Positions 8,641-17,584 of a DNA stretch of 64,000 nt are shown here, piece after piece (position 1 is the first letter of the stretch; each line of letters starts with the position of its first letter). Origin of the DNA: Hoeflea sp038900095 (GTDB lineage: Bacteria > Pseudomonadota > Alphaproteobacteria > Rhizobiales > Rhizobiaceae); assembly GCF_038900095.1 (NCBI RefSeq), contig NZ_JBBMQQ010000002.1:496001-560000 (forward strand). The letters run 5' to 3'. The translations under genes were made by a program, and so were the position numbers. The notes beneath the pieces were generated by a model. That model ran no database searches, was not told where the DNA came from, and was given only the letters and a program-made list of their open reading frames with translations.

Positions 8641-9453
8641 TCAGGCGAAACCAGGAATGCGCCTCGCCGCCGTATCAATACCGGTGTTCGTACAGATTTT
8701 GTATTTTTCGGAGCTTGCGAGATCAATGCGGCCCTTTCGTTTGAGTTCGCTGAACGTGCGGCTGACCGTTTCCACCGACAATCCAAGGTGGTCTGCAATG
8801 TCGCGCCGGCACATCGGCAGCGTGATGTACCCTGTTCCCGGCCTTGATGATGCAAACTCACACAGGAAATGGAACAGGCGCTCGGACGCCTTGGCGCTGA
8901 CCATCGACAGCAGTTGCCGCTCGCGATCCTGCAGCTGGCTGCAAACCTGCTCTCTCATCTCGTCGCGCAATGCGGGATCGGCTGCGAGGGCCTGTTCGAC
9001 CAGCGTATGGGGGACGGACTTCAAGATGACATGGTCGACGGCTTCCGCGGTGAAATGCCAGGTGTCGATGTCCGAAATTCCGACAAAATCGCCCTTCTTT
9101 GCAAAGCGGAAGATTTGCCGCGCACCTTGCGGGCCGATTGTGCAGCAGCGGACTGTGCCGGAAACGATCATGTAAAATTCTTCTGCAGGCTCGCCGTGAA
9201 GCACAATCGTGCTGTTTGGCTGGAAATGCTGTTGAGAAGAATGGGCTTCAAAAAGAGATGCCAGTTTGCTGTAGCGTGTCGCGCAGGCCCTCTTTCGTTC
9301 GAATGACCTTTCAACGGAAAGGCTCCTGCCGGTGGGGCGAGTGTTGATGTGAAATATGTTCTTCGGATTTGAACTTTGACTCGAAGCGGAATTGATTCCC
9401 GAAAATGAAATGTCCGGTGCCGAAACTGTTGCGCTTGATGTTGTCACGTCCAC
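8641..9453 (-). CDS. Crp/Fnr-family regulator, FixK-like
   Basis: This 270-residue transcription factor has a cyclic-nucleotide-binding-like domain (about residues 75-190, FQPNSTIVLHGEPAEEFYMIVSG at its start) and a C-terminal helix-turn-helix whose recognition helix reads GLSVETVSRTFSELK, typical of the FNR/FixK branch. It lacks the N-terminal cysteine cluster of true FNR, so it probably does not bind an Fe-S cluster itself. The likely start is the GTG at 9453; its AGGAG is very close (about 1 nt), so the exact start is uncertain. It is convergent with the arc/N-ATPase operon, which suggests anaerobic control of arginine fermentation, as for ArcR-type regulators. Confidence 0.85.
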   Translation of the reverse strand: MDVTTSSATVSAPDISFSGINSASSQSSNPKNIFHINTRPTGRSLSVERSFERKRACATRYSKLASLFEAHSSQQHFQPNSTIVLHGEPAEEFYMIVSGTVRCCTIGPQGARQIFRFAKKGDFVGISDIDTWHFTAEAVDHVILKSVPHTLVEQALAADPALRDEMREQVCSQLQDRERQLLSMVSAKASERLFHFLCEFASSRPGTGYITLPMCRRDIADHLGLSVETVSRTFSELKRKGRIDLASSEKYKICTNTGIDTAARRIPGFA

Positions 9454-9785
9454 ACTCCTGTTTGAATGACAGCTGCTTGTTCATGAGCTCAATCGAAGCC
9501 TGACGGCAGTTGCGCGTACGCCTCGCCGTCCTCGTCGCTCTGCAACTCGGTTCTGTTTACTTTTTGTGTTCCATACGATTTCGACGGACACGAATGGCTG
9601 CCTTGGGGCATCCCGTTGGTTGTCATTCGCGTGTCTGTATATGCTTATGCTTTGACCAAGCCGCCTTGACGTGCATCAAGGCCGCCCATGTTTTGGTGCC
9701 ATAATCTCGAATATGACTTGAGTGAATCACAGTGAACCGGAAGGTGAAGCTGTTGTCCGGGGCCAATGATGAGTGAACCAACGCC
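9454..9785. promoter_or_regulatory. Divergent intergenic region, regulator/TPR gene
   Basis: About 330 nt between two divergent genes must hold both promoters. Apart from the FNR/FixK box at 9666-9679 I see no gene, repeat or strong hairpin. Two T-rich stretches lie near 9551-9570 and 9631-9660. Confidence 0.6.
9666..9679. promoter_or_regulatory. FNR/FixK-type box
   Basis: TTGACGTGCATCAA matches the FNR/FixK consensus TTGAT-N4-ATCAA at nine of ten fixed positions and lies in the larger palindrome CTTGA...TCAAG. It is centred about 113 nt upstream of the TPR gene start and about 219 nt upstream of the regulator start. It is a plausible site for the neighbouring FixK-like protein or for another FNR-family factor. 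Confidence 0.7.
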
Positions 9786-11387
9786 ATGGAACTGACGACA
9801 TCATTGCCCCGTGAGGTGGTGGAAACCCAGCTGGCCCGAATCATGGACAGCCGGATGTTTTCCAATGCCCCCCGGCTGTCGCGGTTCTTGTCGCACGTCG
9901 TGCAGGAAAGTCTTGAAGGGCGGGTCGATCGGCTGAAAGGCTACACCATCGGTCTGGACGTTTTTGACCGGCCGGAGGACTTCGATCCGCAAACGGACAC
10001 AATCGTGCGCGTTCAGGCGCGCGCCCTCCGGCAAAGGCTGGAACAGTATTATGCGCAGGACGGCGTGGAAGATCCCGTGCATATCAAGATCGCGAAGGGC
10101 GCGTATGAGCCGGAATTTATCGTTCCCAAAGGCAAGGAAAAGCAGATTGATACAGCTCGGGCTTTGCCTGCTGCTGCTTCCCTGAGCCCGTCAATTGCGG
10201 TTCTTCCCTTCGATGATTTCAGCCGGGAGAAGAACGAGGAAACCTTTTCACTCGGCCTCACCGAAGAGATCATCGCAAACCTGTCGCGGTTCAGGGAGTT
10301 GTCGGTCTTTTCCAGATCGACGACAGAAAAGGCAAAGCTCGACAAGCTCAGCATTTCGCAGATGTATGCCGCCTTTCGACCGGATTTTGTCCTGGAGGGG
10401 AGCTTCCGGTTCAGTGAACACACGGTCGATATAACAATCAACCTGGTGGTCGCCTCCAGTGATGCCGTCATCCTGACGAAGCACTTCAGCCACGAGATGA
10501 CGCCGGATGCGATGTATGCGGTGCAGGACGAGATGGCGCAGATGATTGCTGCGCGGATCGCTGACCGGTTCGGCCCGTTGGGGCAATATGCGCAACGTTG
10601 CGCGCGATCGGGACGGTCCCGGAAGTGGGAGACCTACCACTGGATTTCGCAATATCACCAGTACGGGATTCAGCTGGATCAGACTGACCGGTCGGCGATC
10701 AGGGAAGGTCTGTCGAAGGCGCTGGAAACCGACGGCAATTCGGCCGATGCCCACGCAGCGCTGGCCTTGATCATGCTCGACGAATACCGGGTGTCGGTTG
10801 ATAACCGGCAGGACAATGGCATCCTGGAACAGGCGTTGTCACACGCCCAAAAAGCTGTGGCCTGCGATCCCGAGAGCGCAACCGCCCAGGAGGCCTTGGC
10901 CGTTGCACGGTTTCACCGCGGAGAGTTCGACCATTTTGAAGCGGCTGCCGGGCAAGCCCTGGCGCTCAACCCCGGCCACGGGGACATGCTGGCCGCGCTT
11001 GGCATATGTTTCACGGCGCGTGCGAATTGGGACATGGCCATGCCATTGCTGGACAAGGCCATTGCGCTTAATCCGCTCCAGCCTGGCTGGTATCATGTCC
11101 CCAAAGCCATCGGCCTTGCAATGACGGGGCGAGCCGCGGAGGCGGTCGCGGAGATGCAGATTGCTCCATTGCCCGGGATGTTCTTCTACCACTGCCATAT
11201 GATTTGGTTCCTGGTGGAAGCCAACGATATGGAGGCGGCGATGGATGAGAAAGCCAGGCTGCTGGAAGCGTTGCCGGAATTCGAGCACTTCATCATGGGC
11301 CATTTCCGTGCCTGGTGCACTGATGACGCGCTTGTCGGCCGCGCTGTCGCGGGATGGCAAAGTGCCGGGCTGAATATTCGCGGTTGA
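9786..11387 (+). CDS. TolB/FlgO-like and TPR protein of the adenylate-cyclase-associated type
   Basis: This 533-residue protein has three parts. The N-terminal ~110 residues carry the FLSHVVQESLEGR and GYTIGLDVFDRPEDFDPQTDTIVRVQA motif found in many rhizobial signalling proteins, probably a DNA-binding or signal-input module. Residues about 135-255 (SIAVLPFDDFSREKNEETFSLGLTEEII) form the TolB/FlgO-like domain seen behind class III adenylate cyclases. Residues about 290-480 are TPR-like repeats. No cyclase catalytic domain is present. No signal peptide or membrane span is evident. It is divergent from the FixK-like regulator and may share its FNR box. Function unknown. Confidence 0.75.
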   Translation: MELTTSLPREVVETQLARIMDSRMFSNAPRLSRFLSHVVQESLEGRVDRLKGYTIGLDVFDRPEDFDPQTDTIVRVQARALRQRLEQYYAQDGVEDPVHIKIAKGAYEPEFIVPKGKEKQIDTARALPAAASLSPSIAVLPFDDFSREKNEETFSLGLTEEIIANLSRFRELSVFSRSTTEKAKLDKLSISQMYAAFRPDFVLEGSFRFSEHTVDITINLVVASSDAVILTKHFSHEMTPDAMYAVQDEMAQMIAARIADRFGPLGQYAQRCARSGRSRKWETYHWISQYHQYGIQLDQTDRSAIREGLSKALETDGNSADAHAALALIMLDEYRVSVDNRQDNGILEQALSHAQKAVACDPESATAQEALAVARFHRGEFDHFEAAAGQALALNPGHGDMLAALGICFTARANWDMAMPLLDKAIALNPLQPGWYHVPKAIGLAMTGRAAEAVAEMQIAPLPGMFFYHCHMIWFLVEANDMEAAMDEKARLLEALPEFEHFIMGHFRAWCTDDALVGRAVAGWQSAGLNIRG

Positions 11388-11448
11388 GCCTGCGGGTTGA
11401 AGCAACATTTCCAACCCAAATTGAAAGCCTTGCGTGGGCTCCGCACAC

Positions 11449-12426
11449 TCAGAACGCGACGTACTGGCCGCGCGCTTCTGCCCTGGCTCTTGTCAGCACG
11501 TGATGGGCGGTGGCCAGGTCCTGGGCGGCGATCCCCAGCGAGCGGTAGATGGTGATCTGGCCGGGGCCGGTGCGGCCGGGGATGTCGCCTGTCAGCCGGG
11601 CACCGATTTCACCCTGCAGCTGGTCGGCGCTGAATGTTCCAGCCTTGATCATGTCGACGATCTCGCCTGCCTGCGACAGCGTCGAGGGCAGGTAATCGAC
11701 CCAGATATCGCCGCGCAACACCATCTCGTCATCGACTTCCCGCATGGTCGGGATCGAGGAGCCGACGATGTTGACATGCGCCCCTTCCGCGACCCATTCA
11801 CCCTTGACGATCGGTGTCGGCGAGGCGGTCACAGTGCAGACAATGTCGGCGCTTTCGATCGCGGCCTTGATGTCGCTGCCGTGGCTGATGTCGAGCTCCG
11901 GATAAAGTCCGGCGGCGCGGTTGGCGAAGGCTTCGGCCTTGCCGGCAGAGCGTCCTGCGACCGACAGACGGGTGATCTCGCGCACGCACATCATTGCATC
12001 GAGGTGATGCTCGGCCTGTTCGCCGGTGCCGACGATTGCCAGGTGGCTGGCGTCGGGGCGGGCGAGCGCGCGGGTGGCGACCGCGCTCGCCGCAGCGGTG
12101 CGGATGGCGGTCAGCAGGCTTGCATCCATCATGGCGACGGCGCCGCCGGTTTCGGCCTCGAACAGCACCATGGCGCCGCGGTGCGAGGACAGACCACGTG
12201 CGGGGTTGTCGGGAAAAAGGCTGATCATCTTGACGCCGAAGCAAGCCGGATCGGCAATGGCGCCGGGCATCAGCCCCATCCGGTTGTTTCCCCCCACCGG
12301 GGTGGCCGTGCGCAGGGGCAGGGTGGCGGTGCCGCGAGACACCTGCTTCATCACCGTCTCGACGGCCTCAATGGCCTCATGCATCGGCAACAGATCGGCG
12401 ACGTCGTCATGGCTGAGGACAATCAC
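11449..12426 (-). CDS. Ornithine cyclodeaminase / mu-crystallin family enzyme
   Basis: This 325-residue NAD(P)-dependent protein has the family's GAMVLFEAETGGAVAMMDASLLTAIRTAAASA region and a Rossmann motif AIVGTGEQAEHHLDA. The family includes ornithine cyclodeaminase, alanine dehydrogenase, ketimine reductases and DauB, which reduces 2-ketoarginine to L-arginine. It is the last gene of a seven-gene operon whose first gene is DauA-like, so a DauB-like step is attractive but unproven. The start is a GTG overlapping the preceding stop (GTGA). Confidence 0.85.
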   Translation of the reverse strand: MIVLSHDDVADLLPMHEAIEAVETVMKQVSRGTATLPLRTATPVGGNNRMGLMPGAIADPACFGVKMISLFPDNPARGLSSHRGAMVLFEAETGGAVAMMDASLLTAIRTAAASAVATRALARPDASHLAIVGTGEQAEHHLDAMMCVREITRLSVAGRSAGKAEAFANRAAGLYPELDISHGSDIKAAIESADIVCTVTASPTPIVKGEWVAEGAHVNIVGSSIPTMREVDDEMVLRGDIWVDYLPSTLSQAGEIVDMIKAGTFSADQLQGEIGARLTGDIPGRTGPGQITIYRSLGIAAQDLATAHHVLTRARAEARGQYVAF

Positions 12427-13274
12427 AATGCACGTTCCTCTCCGGTGCCCCAGTCGGTTCCGGTGAGCGGCAGACCCATGACCTGTTCCAGCAACCCGGT
12501 GTACTCGTCAGGCCGCGCCACATAGGGGAAATGCCCGCCCGAGAGAAAGCGGTAGGCGCAACCGGGTTTGAGCCGGCTGCGCACGGCGGCGCGCATTTCC
12601 GGCGGGATCAGCGGATCGTCATCGGCCTCGATGGTGAAAACACTTGCCTGCGGCAGGGTTACCGCTGGCAGATCGGGCGCGGTCTTGGTGGTGTTGAGCC
12701 GGTTGCGCAACTCGGCTTCGGGAATGCGTCCGTTGACCTCGGCCATCAGCAGCGCCACCAGATCGGCCTGCTCGGGATGGGCGGCCGCCCAAGCGCCAAG
12801 GCCCTGGCCAAACCCGGCACGCAGATCGGCGATCGGCGCATTCATCAGATCCAGCGCATAGGGCATGCGCTGATCGATCCCCTGGACGGAACAGAGCGTG
12901 TTTGCGCCGATCAGCCGGGTTACCCGGGCGGGGGCATCGGCCGCGAGATATTGCGCCAGGTATCCACCCAGCGACGATCCCAGAACCGTTGCCTGCTCCA
13001 CACCCAGACGATCCATCAGCGTGACCAGATCGTTGCTCCAATCGACGATGCCGCCGTTGCTTGGATAGGTCACCGCCAGAATGCGCACCCTGTCCTTGAG
13101 CGCGGTGATCTGCTGCCAGAAGATATCGCCGCGCCCCAGCGTGCCGGGGATCAGCAGCAGGACCGGACCGGAGCCGGTATCGACCAGTCCCCATTCGCGG
13201 CCATTGAGATCGATGCGCTGTTCGGGATGACTGGCGGCAAAGGCGTCGCGGCTGTCGATGAGGGGATTGGTCAT
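12423..13274 (-). CDS. Alpha/beta hydrolase
   Basis: This 283-residue alpha/beta hydrolase has the nucleophile elbow GSSLGGYLA (serine near residue 98), an oxyanion region LIPGTLGRGD, and a late acid/histidine pair near EADDDPLIPPEM and GGHFPY. No signal peptide, so cytoplasmic. The ATG at 13274 is chosen because it overlaps the preceding M81 gene stop by 4 nt; a longer upstream reading lies inside that gene. The substrate is unknown; ester, lactone or amide cleavage of the imported compound is likely from context. Confidence 0.82.
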   Translation of the reverse strand: MTNPLIDSRDAFAASHPEQRIDLNGREWGLVDTGSGPVLLLIPGTLGRGDIFWQQITALKDRVRILAVTYPSNGGIVDWSNDLVTLMDRLGVEQATVLGSSLGGYLAQYLAADAPARVTRLIGANTLCSVQGIDQRMPYALDLMNAPIADLRAGFGQGLGAWAAAHPEQADLVALLMAEVNGRIPEAELRNRLNTTKTAPDLPAVTLPQASVFTIEADDDPLIPPEMRAAVRSRLKPGCAYRFLSGGHFPYVARPDEYTGLLEQVMGLPLTGTDWGTGEERAL

Positions 13275-14722
13275 GCGAAAGGCTCCTGGATTGCGGGCCA
13301 GTAGGTACGGGCACGTTTGGTATAGGGGATATTGGCGAAATCCGGGGTGATCGCGCCGGGCGTGGCCACCGGAATCACCTGGGCGGCGATCGGATTGAAC
13401 CCGGCCTGGTAATGATTGGAGGATTTGACGCAGACATATTGCCGCTGCGACAGGTCGATGCCGAGTTTCTCGAAGGCTTCGGGATGGAAGGTCTGGCTGC
13501 GATTGTCGTTGATGACAATGTCGATACCGTCTGCTTCGACCCAGACCGTCTGGCCCATCGGCGCGGGCAATTCTCCAAAGCGCTGGGTCATCTCGTCGGC
13601 GATGTTGCGCACGGTCACGGTCAGATCGAGCGGATCGCCCGACATCGGGCCGCATTTGCCGCCAAGGCGCAGCTGCAATGTCGCGCCGATGCCGGCCTCC
13701 TTGCAGATGCGCACTGCGATCGGATCCCAGAAGATGCCGGTTGCAATGTTGCGCATGCCGCGCCCGATCATGGCGCGCAGCAGGAATGTCGCGTCAGAGG
13801 GAGCGCCTCCGCCGGCATTGTCGGACATGTCGGCCAGCACCACTGGGCCTTTCGGCGCAGCCTCGGCCAGATCCAGCGCCGCCTCGATTCCCGGAATGTC
13901 GCGGTGCAGTTCAAAGCGCAGGTCGTAGAGGGCCTTGCCGAGCCGTTCGGCTTCAGCGGCGGCCTGATCGGCATTGCCGTCACAGATTGCAAGCGCACGG
14001 GCGCCGGTGCGGGGATGATCGCCCCAGGGAAAACCATGCGCCAGCGACAGGGAGAGAACGCCGTCCTCGGCTTCGCGTGCGGACATGGCGTCGACAAAGC
14101 CGCGCATGGGCTGGTGCGGGGTTGGCATGGCGATGATCATGCGGCAATCCCAGTCGCGCATGACCGGATTGATTTCGCCCCTAGCGGTGCGGTCCGCCAG
14201 TGCAAACATCTCCCGGGCGCGTTCGGGTACGTCGACATGCGGATACTCCTTGAAGGCGATCAGCAATGTGGCATTGGTCAGCATCTGCTCGGTCAGATGG
14301 CAATGCGGATCCAGCAGACCGCCGATCACTGCATCGGGGGCTATGGCCCGGGCCCCGGCGATCAACTCGCCTTCGCAATCGTCATAGCCATCGGCGATCA
14401 TCGCGCCGTGCAATCCCAAAAGGATCACATCCACATCTCCGGCGGCCTTGAGATCGCCGAGGATCTCGTCGCGAAACGCTTCGAACTCGGGCTTGACGGT
14501 GGGTCCGCTGGGCTGGGCCGCGGCACAGAGGGATTCGACCACTTCCCAGCCCTGGGCCTCGGCCATTTCGCGCCAGATATGTAACGCCGCGCTCCAGTAT
14601 TGCAGCGGATGAGCGGTGGCGTCTCCGTGGAAGATGCCACCTTCCTCGAAACTGGCGCGGCCGGTGGGCATGGGGGAAAAGGAATTGGTTTCGGTGGTCA
14701 GTCCGGCAATGAACAGCTTCAT
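13271..14722 (-). CDS. M81 family metallopeptidase (MlrC-like)
   Basis: This 483-residue protein matches the MlrC family: N-terminal GLTTETNSFSPMPT, GLHGAMIADGYDDCEGEL, LDPHCHLTEQM and EYPHVDVPERA, which carry the metal-binding Asp/His residues, followed by the C-terminal domain with DNAGGGAPSDATFLL. MlrC acts on linearised microcystin peptides, but most relatives sit in operons for small amide-containing compounds, and their substrates are unknown. Here it lies in a TRAP transporter operon, 9 nt after dctQ, suggesting hydrolysis of an imported small amide or peptide. Confidence 0.88.
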   Translation of the reverse strand: MKLFIAGLTTETNSFSPMPTGRASFEEGGIFHGDATAHPLQYWSAALHIWREMAEAQGWEVVESLCAAAQPSGPTVKPEFEAFRDEILGDLKAAGDVDVILLGLHGAMIADGYDDCEGELIAGARAIAPDAVIGGLLDPHCHLTEQMLTNATLLIAFKEYPHVDVPERAREMFALADRTARGEINPVMRDWDCRMIIAMPTPHQPMRGFVDAMSAREAEDGVLSLSLAHGFPWGDHPRTGARALAICDGNADQAAAEAERLGKALYDLRFELHRDIPGIEAALDLAEAAPKGPVVLADMSDNAGGGAPSDATFLLRAMIGRGMRNIATGIFWDPIAVRICKEAGIGATLQLRLGGKCGPMSGDPLDLTVTVRNIADEMTQRFGELPAPMGQTVWVEADGIDIVINDNRSQTFHPEAFEKLGIDLSQRQYVCVKSSNHYQAGFNPIAAQVIPVATPGAITPDFANIPYTKRARTYWPAIQEPFA

Positions 14723-14731
14723 GGTGGTGTC

Positions 14732-15271
14732 CTAGGAAATTTGTGTCTCAGTATCGGGCATCTGCCCGGAAAACCGGAGCGCCAGTCGTGCGCTCAGATG
14801 GACAAGGATCAGGAGAAAGGCGATCGGTACGGCTGCCGTGAACCAGACCATCGAGACGTCCAGCATCTCGGCCTGGCGGGCGAGGGAGCGCCCGAGAAAG
14901 CCGCGCGCGGCGTCCATTCTGGCATTGAAGACGGAGTACCAGAGGATCGGGATCGCGAAGGCCAGCACGCCGCATGCCCGGATCACGGCAAGGGCCGCGC
15001 CCGCACCACCGCGACGGAGGCGCATGGCGGGAAACAGGGTCGGGTCGGTGCCTGCGTAGAATGCGCAGGATGCACCGAGCATGCCGGTCCAGACCATGGC
15101 CCGGCGCGCCAGTTCCTCGGTCCAGATCGGCGGCGCTTCGAAAACATAGCGGGCGACGACCTGCCAGCTGGCGGCAAAGACCATCATCAGCAGGGCCAGT
15201 ACCGCCCCCCAGAGGGCGATACTGTTGAGACCGGCCGACAGCCGGGTCAGCCACTGTGCGAAGCGCTGCAT
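14732..15271 (-). CDS. dctQ: TRAP transporter small permease (DctQ)
   Basis: This 179-residue membrane protein has four hydrophobic segments and the DctQ-type stretch RYVFEAPPIWTEELARRAMVWTGMLGAS near residues 45-75. The ATG at 15271 lies 4 nt after the dctP stop, and is preferred to an upstream start inside dctP. With DctP and DctM it forms a secondary transporter driven by a sodium or proton gradient. Confidence 0.88.
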   Translation of the reverse strand: MQRFAQWLTRLSAGLNSIALWGAVLALLMMVFAASWQVVARYVFEAPPIWTEELARRAMVWTGMLGASCAFYAGTDPTLFPAMRLRRGGAGAALAVIRACGVLAFAIPILWYSVFNARMDAARGFLGRSLARQAEMLDVSMVWFTAAVPIAFLLILVHLSARLALRFSGQMPDTETQIS

Positions 15272-15275
15272 CAGC

Positions 15276-16253
15276 TCACTTGCCCTTTGCGGCTTCCCAT
15301 TCCGCAATCTGTTCCTGGCTCAGCAGATCGGAATTGTAAGCCGGGGCGGATGCCTCGCGGAACGCGTCGCGCGCGGCCTGATCCAGACGTTCGATCTTGA
15401 CACCGGCAGCTTCCAGCTTGCCCAGAACAGCATCCTGGGTTTTCAGCCATTCGCGGTTTGCAGCCGTTGCGGCCGCGGCGGCGGCGTCTACCGTGGCGCG
15501 GTCAGCCTCGCTCAGTCCCTGGTACCAGTCTTCCGACACGATGGTGATGCGCAACGCCGGAGAAACGGCGGCATCGGTGTAGAACTTGAGGAAATCGGTG
15601 TGCCCGAACAGAAGCGGCACGAAGGCGGGGTTCATGTAGCCATCGGCAACTCCGGTCTGCAGCGCATTTGGCACTTCCGCCCAGCTGACGATGGTGCCGG
15701 CGGCGCCCCAGGCCTTGTAGAGCTCGATCTGGCTCTCATCGAGCGCACGCATTCTCAGCCCGGCCATGTCGGCCACCGATGTGACAGGTTTCTTGGTGTT
15801 GAAGATGCCGCTCGCCTGGCCGACGTGGTTGACCGAGATGACGCGGACGCCGCCCTTGGTCGTGGCGGCATTGATTTTCTCCATCATGCCGCCCTCGTTG
15901 AGGGCGCGGTCGACCTCGATCTCGTCGGCGAAGAAATAGGGCAGGCGCAGGCCGTAGATCAGCTTGTCGAGCGATCCGACGATGTTGAGCGGGGACAGGG
16001 AGACTTCCAGCAGGCCCTGGCTGACCTGGTCGAACAGTTCGTCATCGCCGCCGATGCTGCCACGGGCGAATTCCTCGGCCGGCATGCCGTGCTCGTTGAG
16101 ATAGGTGCTGAAGGTGTGGGCCCAGACATAGCTGCCGGAGCCTTCCAGGTCGGGCGGGCTGTCGAGTGCGATCTTGATCTCGGCATTGGCCGCACCGGCC
16201 AGGGTCAGGGCTGCGGCGAACAAGGCGCCGCTCAGGATTTTCGAGTAGATCAT
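15276..16253 (-). CDS. dctP: TRAP transporter substrate-binding protein (DctP)
   Basis: This 325-residue periplasmic protein has a signal peptide ending near AGAANA (residue 24). It carries the DctP-family features VADMAGLRMRALDESQIELYKAWGA, with the conserved arginine that contacts substrate carboxylates (LRMR), and VPNALQTGVADGYMNP. The arginine predicts a carboxylate-containing ligand. It follows dctM after 44 nt, a gap large enough for an RNA-processing signal that would raise binding-protein expression, though I see no clear hairpin. Confidence 0.9.
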   Translation of the reverse strand: MIYSKILSGALFAAALTLAGAANAEIKIALDSPPDLEGSGSYVWAHTFSTYLNEHGMPAEEFARGSIGGDDELFDQVSQGLLEVSLSPLNIVGSLDKLIYGLRLPYFFADEIEVDRALNEGGMMEKINAATTKGGVRVISVNHVGQASGIFNTKKPVTSVADMAGLRMRALDESQIELYKAWGAAGTIVSWAEVPNALQTGVADGYMNPAFVPLLFGHTDFLKFYTDAAVSPALRITIVSEDWYQGLSEADRATVDAAAAAATAANREWLKTQDAVLGKLEAAGVKIERLDQAARDAFREASAPAYNSDLLSQEQIAEWEAAKGK

Positions 16254-16297
16254 TTCAGTTCCTCTCCTTTATGAATTTCTTTTTGCTTCATGATAGC

Positions 16298-17584
16298 TCA
16301 GCCACCGCCCAGGCCGAAGGCATGGGGCAAGGCCAGGCTGAGGGCAGGCATCCGGATCAGCAGCGCCAGCACCGCGATCTGGACAAGAACGAAGGGGATG
16401 ATGGCGCGGGCCAGCTTCCAGTAGTTCACCCCGGTGACGGTCGAGACCACCAGCAGGCAGCCTCCCATCGGCGGCGAGACCAGCCCGATGCACAGGTTGA
16501 AGCACAGCACGATGCCCAGATGCACCGGGTCGGCGCCCTGTTCGAGGGCGACGGGGGCCAGCAGCGGCACCAGCAGCGCCAGTGCGACCGGGATGTCGAG
16601 CACCATGCCGGCCAGCAGAAAGATCACGTTCATCGCCAGCATGTAGCCCGCCGGACCCAGACCCCAGTCCACCACCATGACTGAAATCATCTCGGGAATG
16701 CGTTCGAGCGCACCAAGATGGCCCAGCGCGGAAGCGGCGCAGATGATGACGAAGATCGAGCCCGAGAGCATGGCGGTGCGGCGCAGGCTTTCGAGAACAT
16801 CGGCGGTGGAAAGACCCGCGTAAAACCATCCGGCACCAAGGGCTGCAAAGACCGCGACAGCGGCGGCTTCGGTCGGGGTCATCAGGCCGAAGACGATGCC
16901 GCCGAGAATGATCATGGGCAGGCTGAGCGCGGGCAGGGAATGCAGAAAGGTCGGCAGCAGCGGCGGCATGTCGGCTTTCTCGACACGGGGATGCTGCTGG
17001 CGCATCGCATAAAATGCATTGAGGATGAGCAGTGCGGCGGCGAGGATCAGTCCGGGTACGATTCCGGCCAGAAACAATGCGGTGACGGAGGTGCCCATCA
17101 GCGCGCCGTAGAAGATCAGGATGATCGAGGGCGGCACGATCGGTCCGATGATCGACGAGGCCGCGGTGATGGCGCTGGCGTAGGTCAGGGTGTAGCCGCG
17201 CCGGGTCATTTCCGGAACCAGCGTGTTGGACAAGGCCGCAGCGTCGGCCACCGCCGAGCCGGAGATCCCGGCAAAGAACACAGAGGTCAGGATGTTGACG
17301 TGGCCAAGGCCGCCGCGGATCCGGCCGACCAGCGCCATCGACAGGTTGATCAGCGCGCCGGTGATACCGCCGCGGTTCATCAGTTCGCCGGCAAGTATGA
17401 ACAATGGCATTGCCATCAGCGCGAAGACGTCGATCTTGGAAAATATCTGCTGCGGCAGGATCGCCAGGTAGCGTGCATTGTCTGTGGCGATGAAGGCCAG
17501 GACCGCGGCGCCGCCGATCACATAGGCAATCGCCAGTCCGGAAAACAGCAGCGCCGCTGCGGCAAGTAAGACCAGCACCATCAT
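16298..17584 (-). CDS. dctM: TRAP transporter large permease (DctM)
   Basis: This 428-residue inner-membrane protein has about twelve hydrophobic segments and the DctM signatures ALMAMPLFILAGELMNRGGI, GISGSAVADAAALSNTLVPEM and IGPIVPPSIILIFYG. It is the transport subunit of the TRAP system. Its start overlaps the stop of the DauA-like gene (ATGA), so it is translationally coupled to that oxidase rather than to dctQ and dctP, an unusual order for TRAP operons (M-P-Q). Confidence 0.92.
   Translation of the reverse strand: MMVLVLLAAAALLFSGLAIAYVIGGAAVLAFIATDNARYLAILPQQIFSKIDVFALMAMPLFILAGELMNRGGITGALINLSMALVGRIRGGLGHVNILTSVFFAGISGSAVADAAALSNTLVPEMTRRGYTLTYASAITAASSIIGPIVPPSIILIFYGALMGTSVTALFLAGIVPGLILAAALLILNAFYAMRQQHPRVEKADMPPLLPTFLHSLPALSLPMIILGGIVFGLMTPTEAAAVAVFAALGAGWFYAGLSTADVLESLRRTAMLSGSIFVIICAASALGHLGALERIPEMISVMVVDWGLGPAGYMLAMNVIFLLAGMVLDIPVALALLVPLLAPVALEQGADPVHLGIVLCFNLCIGLVSPPMGGCLLVVSTVTGVNYWKLARAIIPFVLVQIAVLALLIRMPALSLALPHAFGLGGG

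Noticed and set aside
9551..9570. T-rich stretch as a terminator of the TPR/regulator region
   Set aside because: No stem precedes it; a promoter element is more likely.
16254..16297. Possible small gene or hairpin between dctM and dctP
   Set aside because: 44 nt without open frame or convincing stem.
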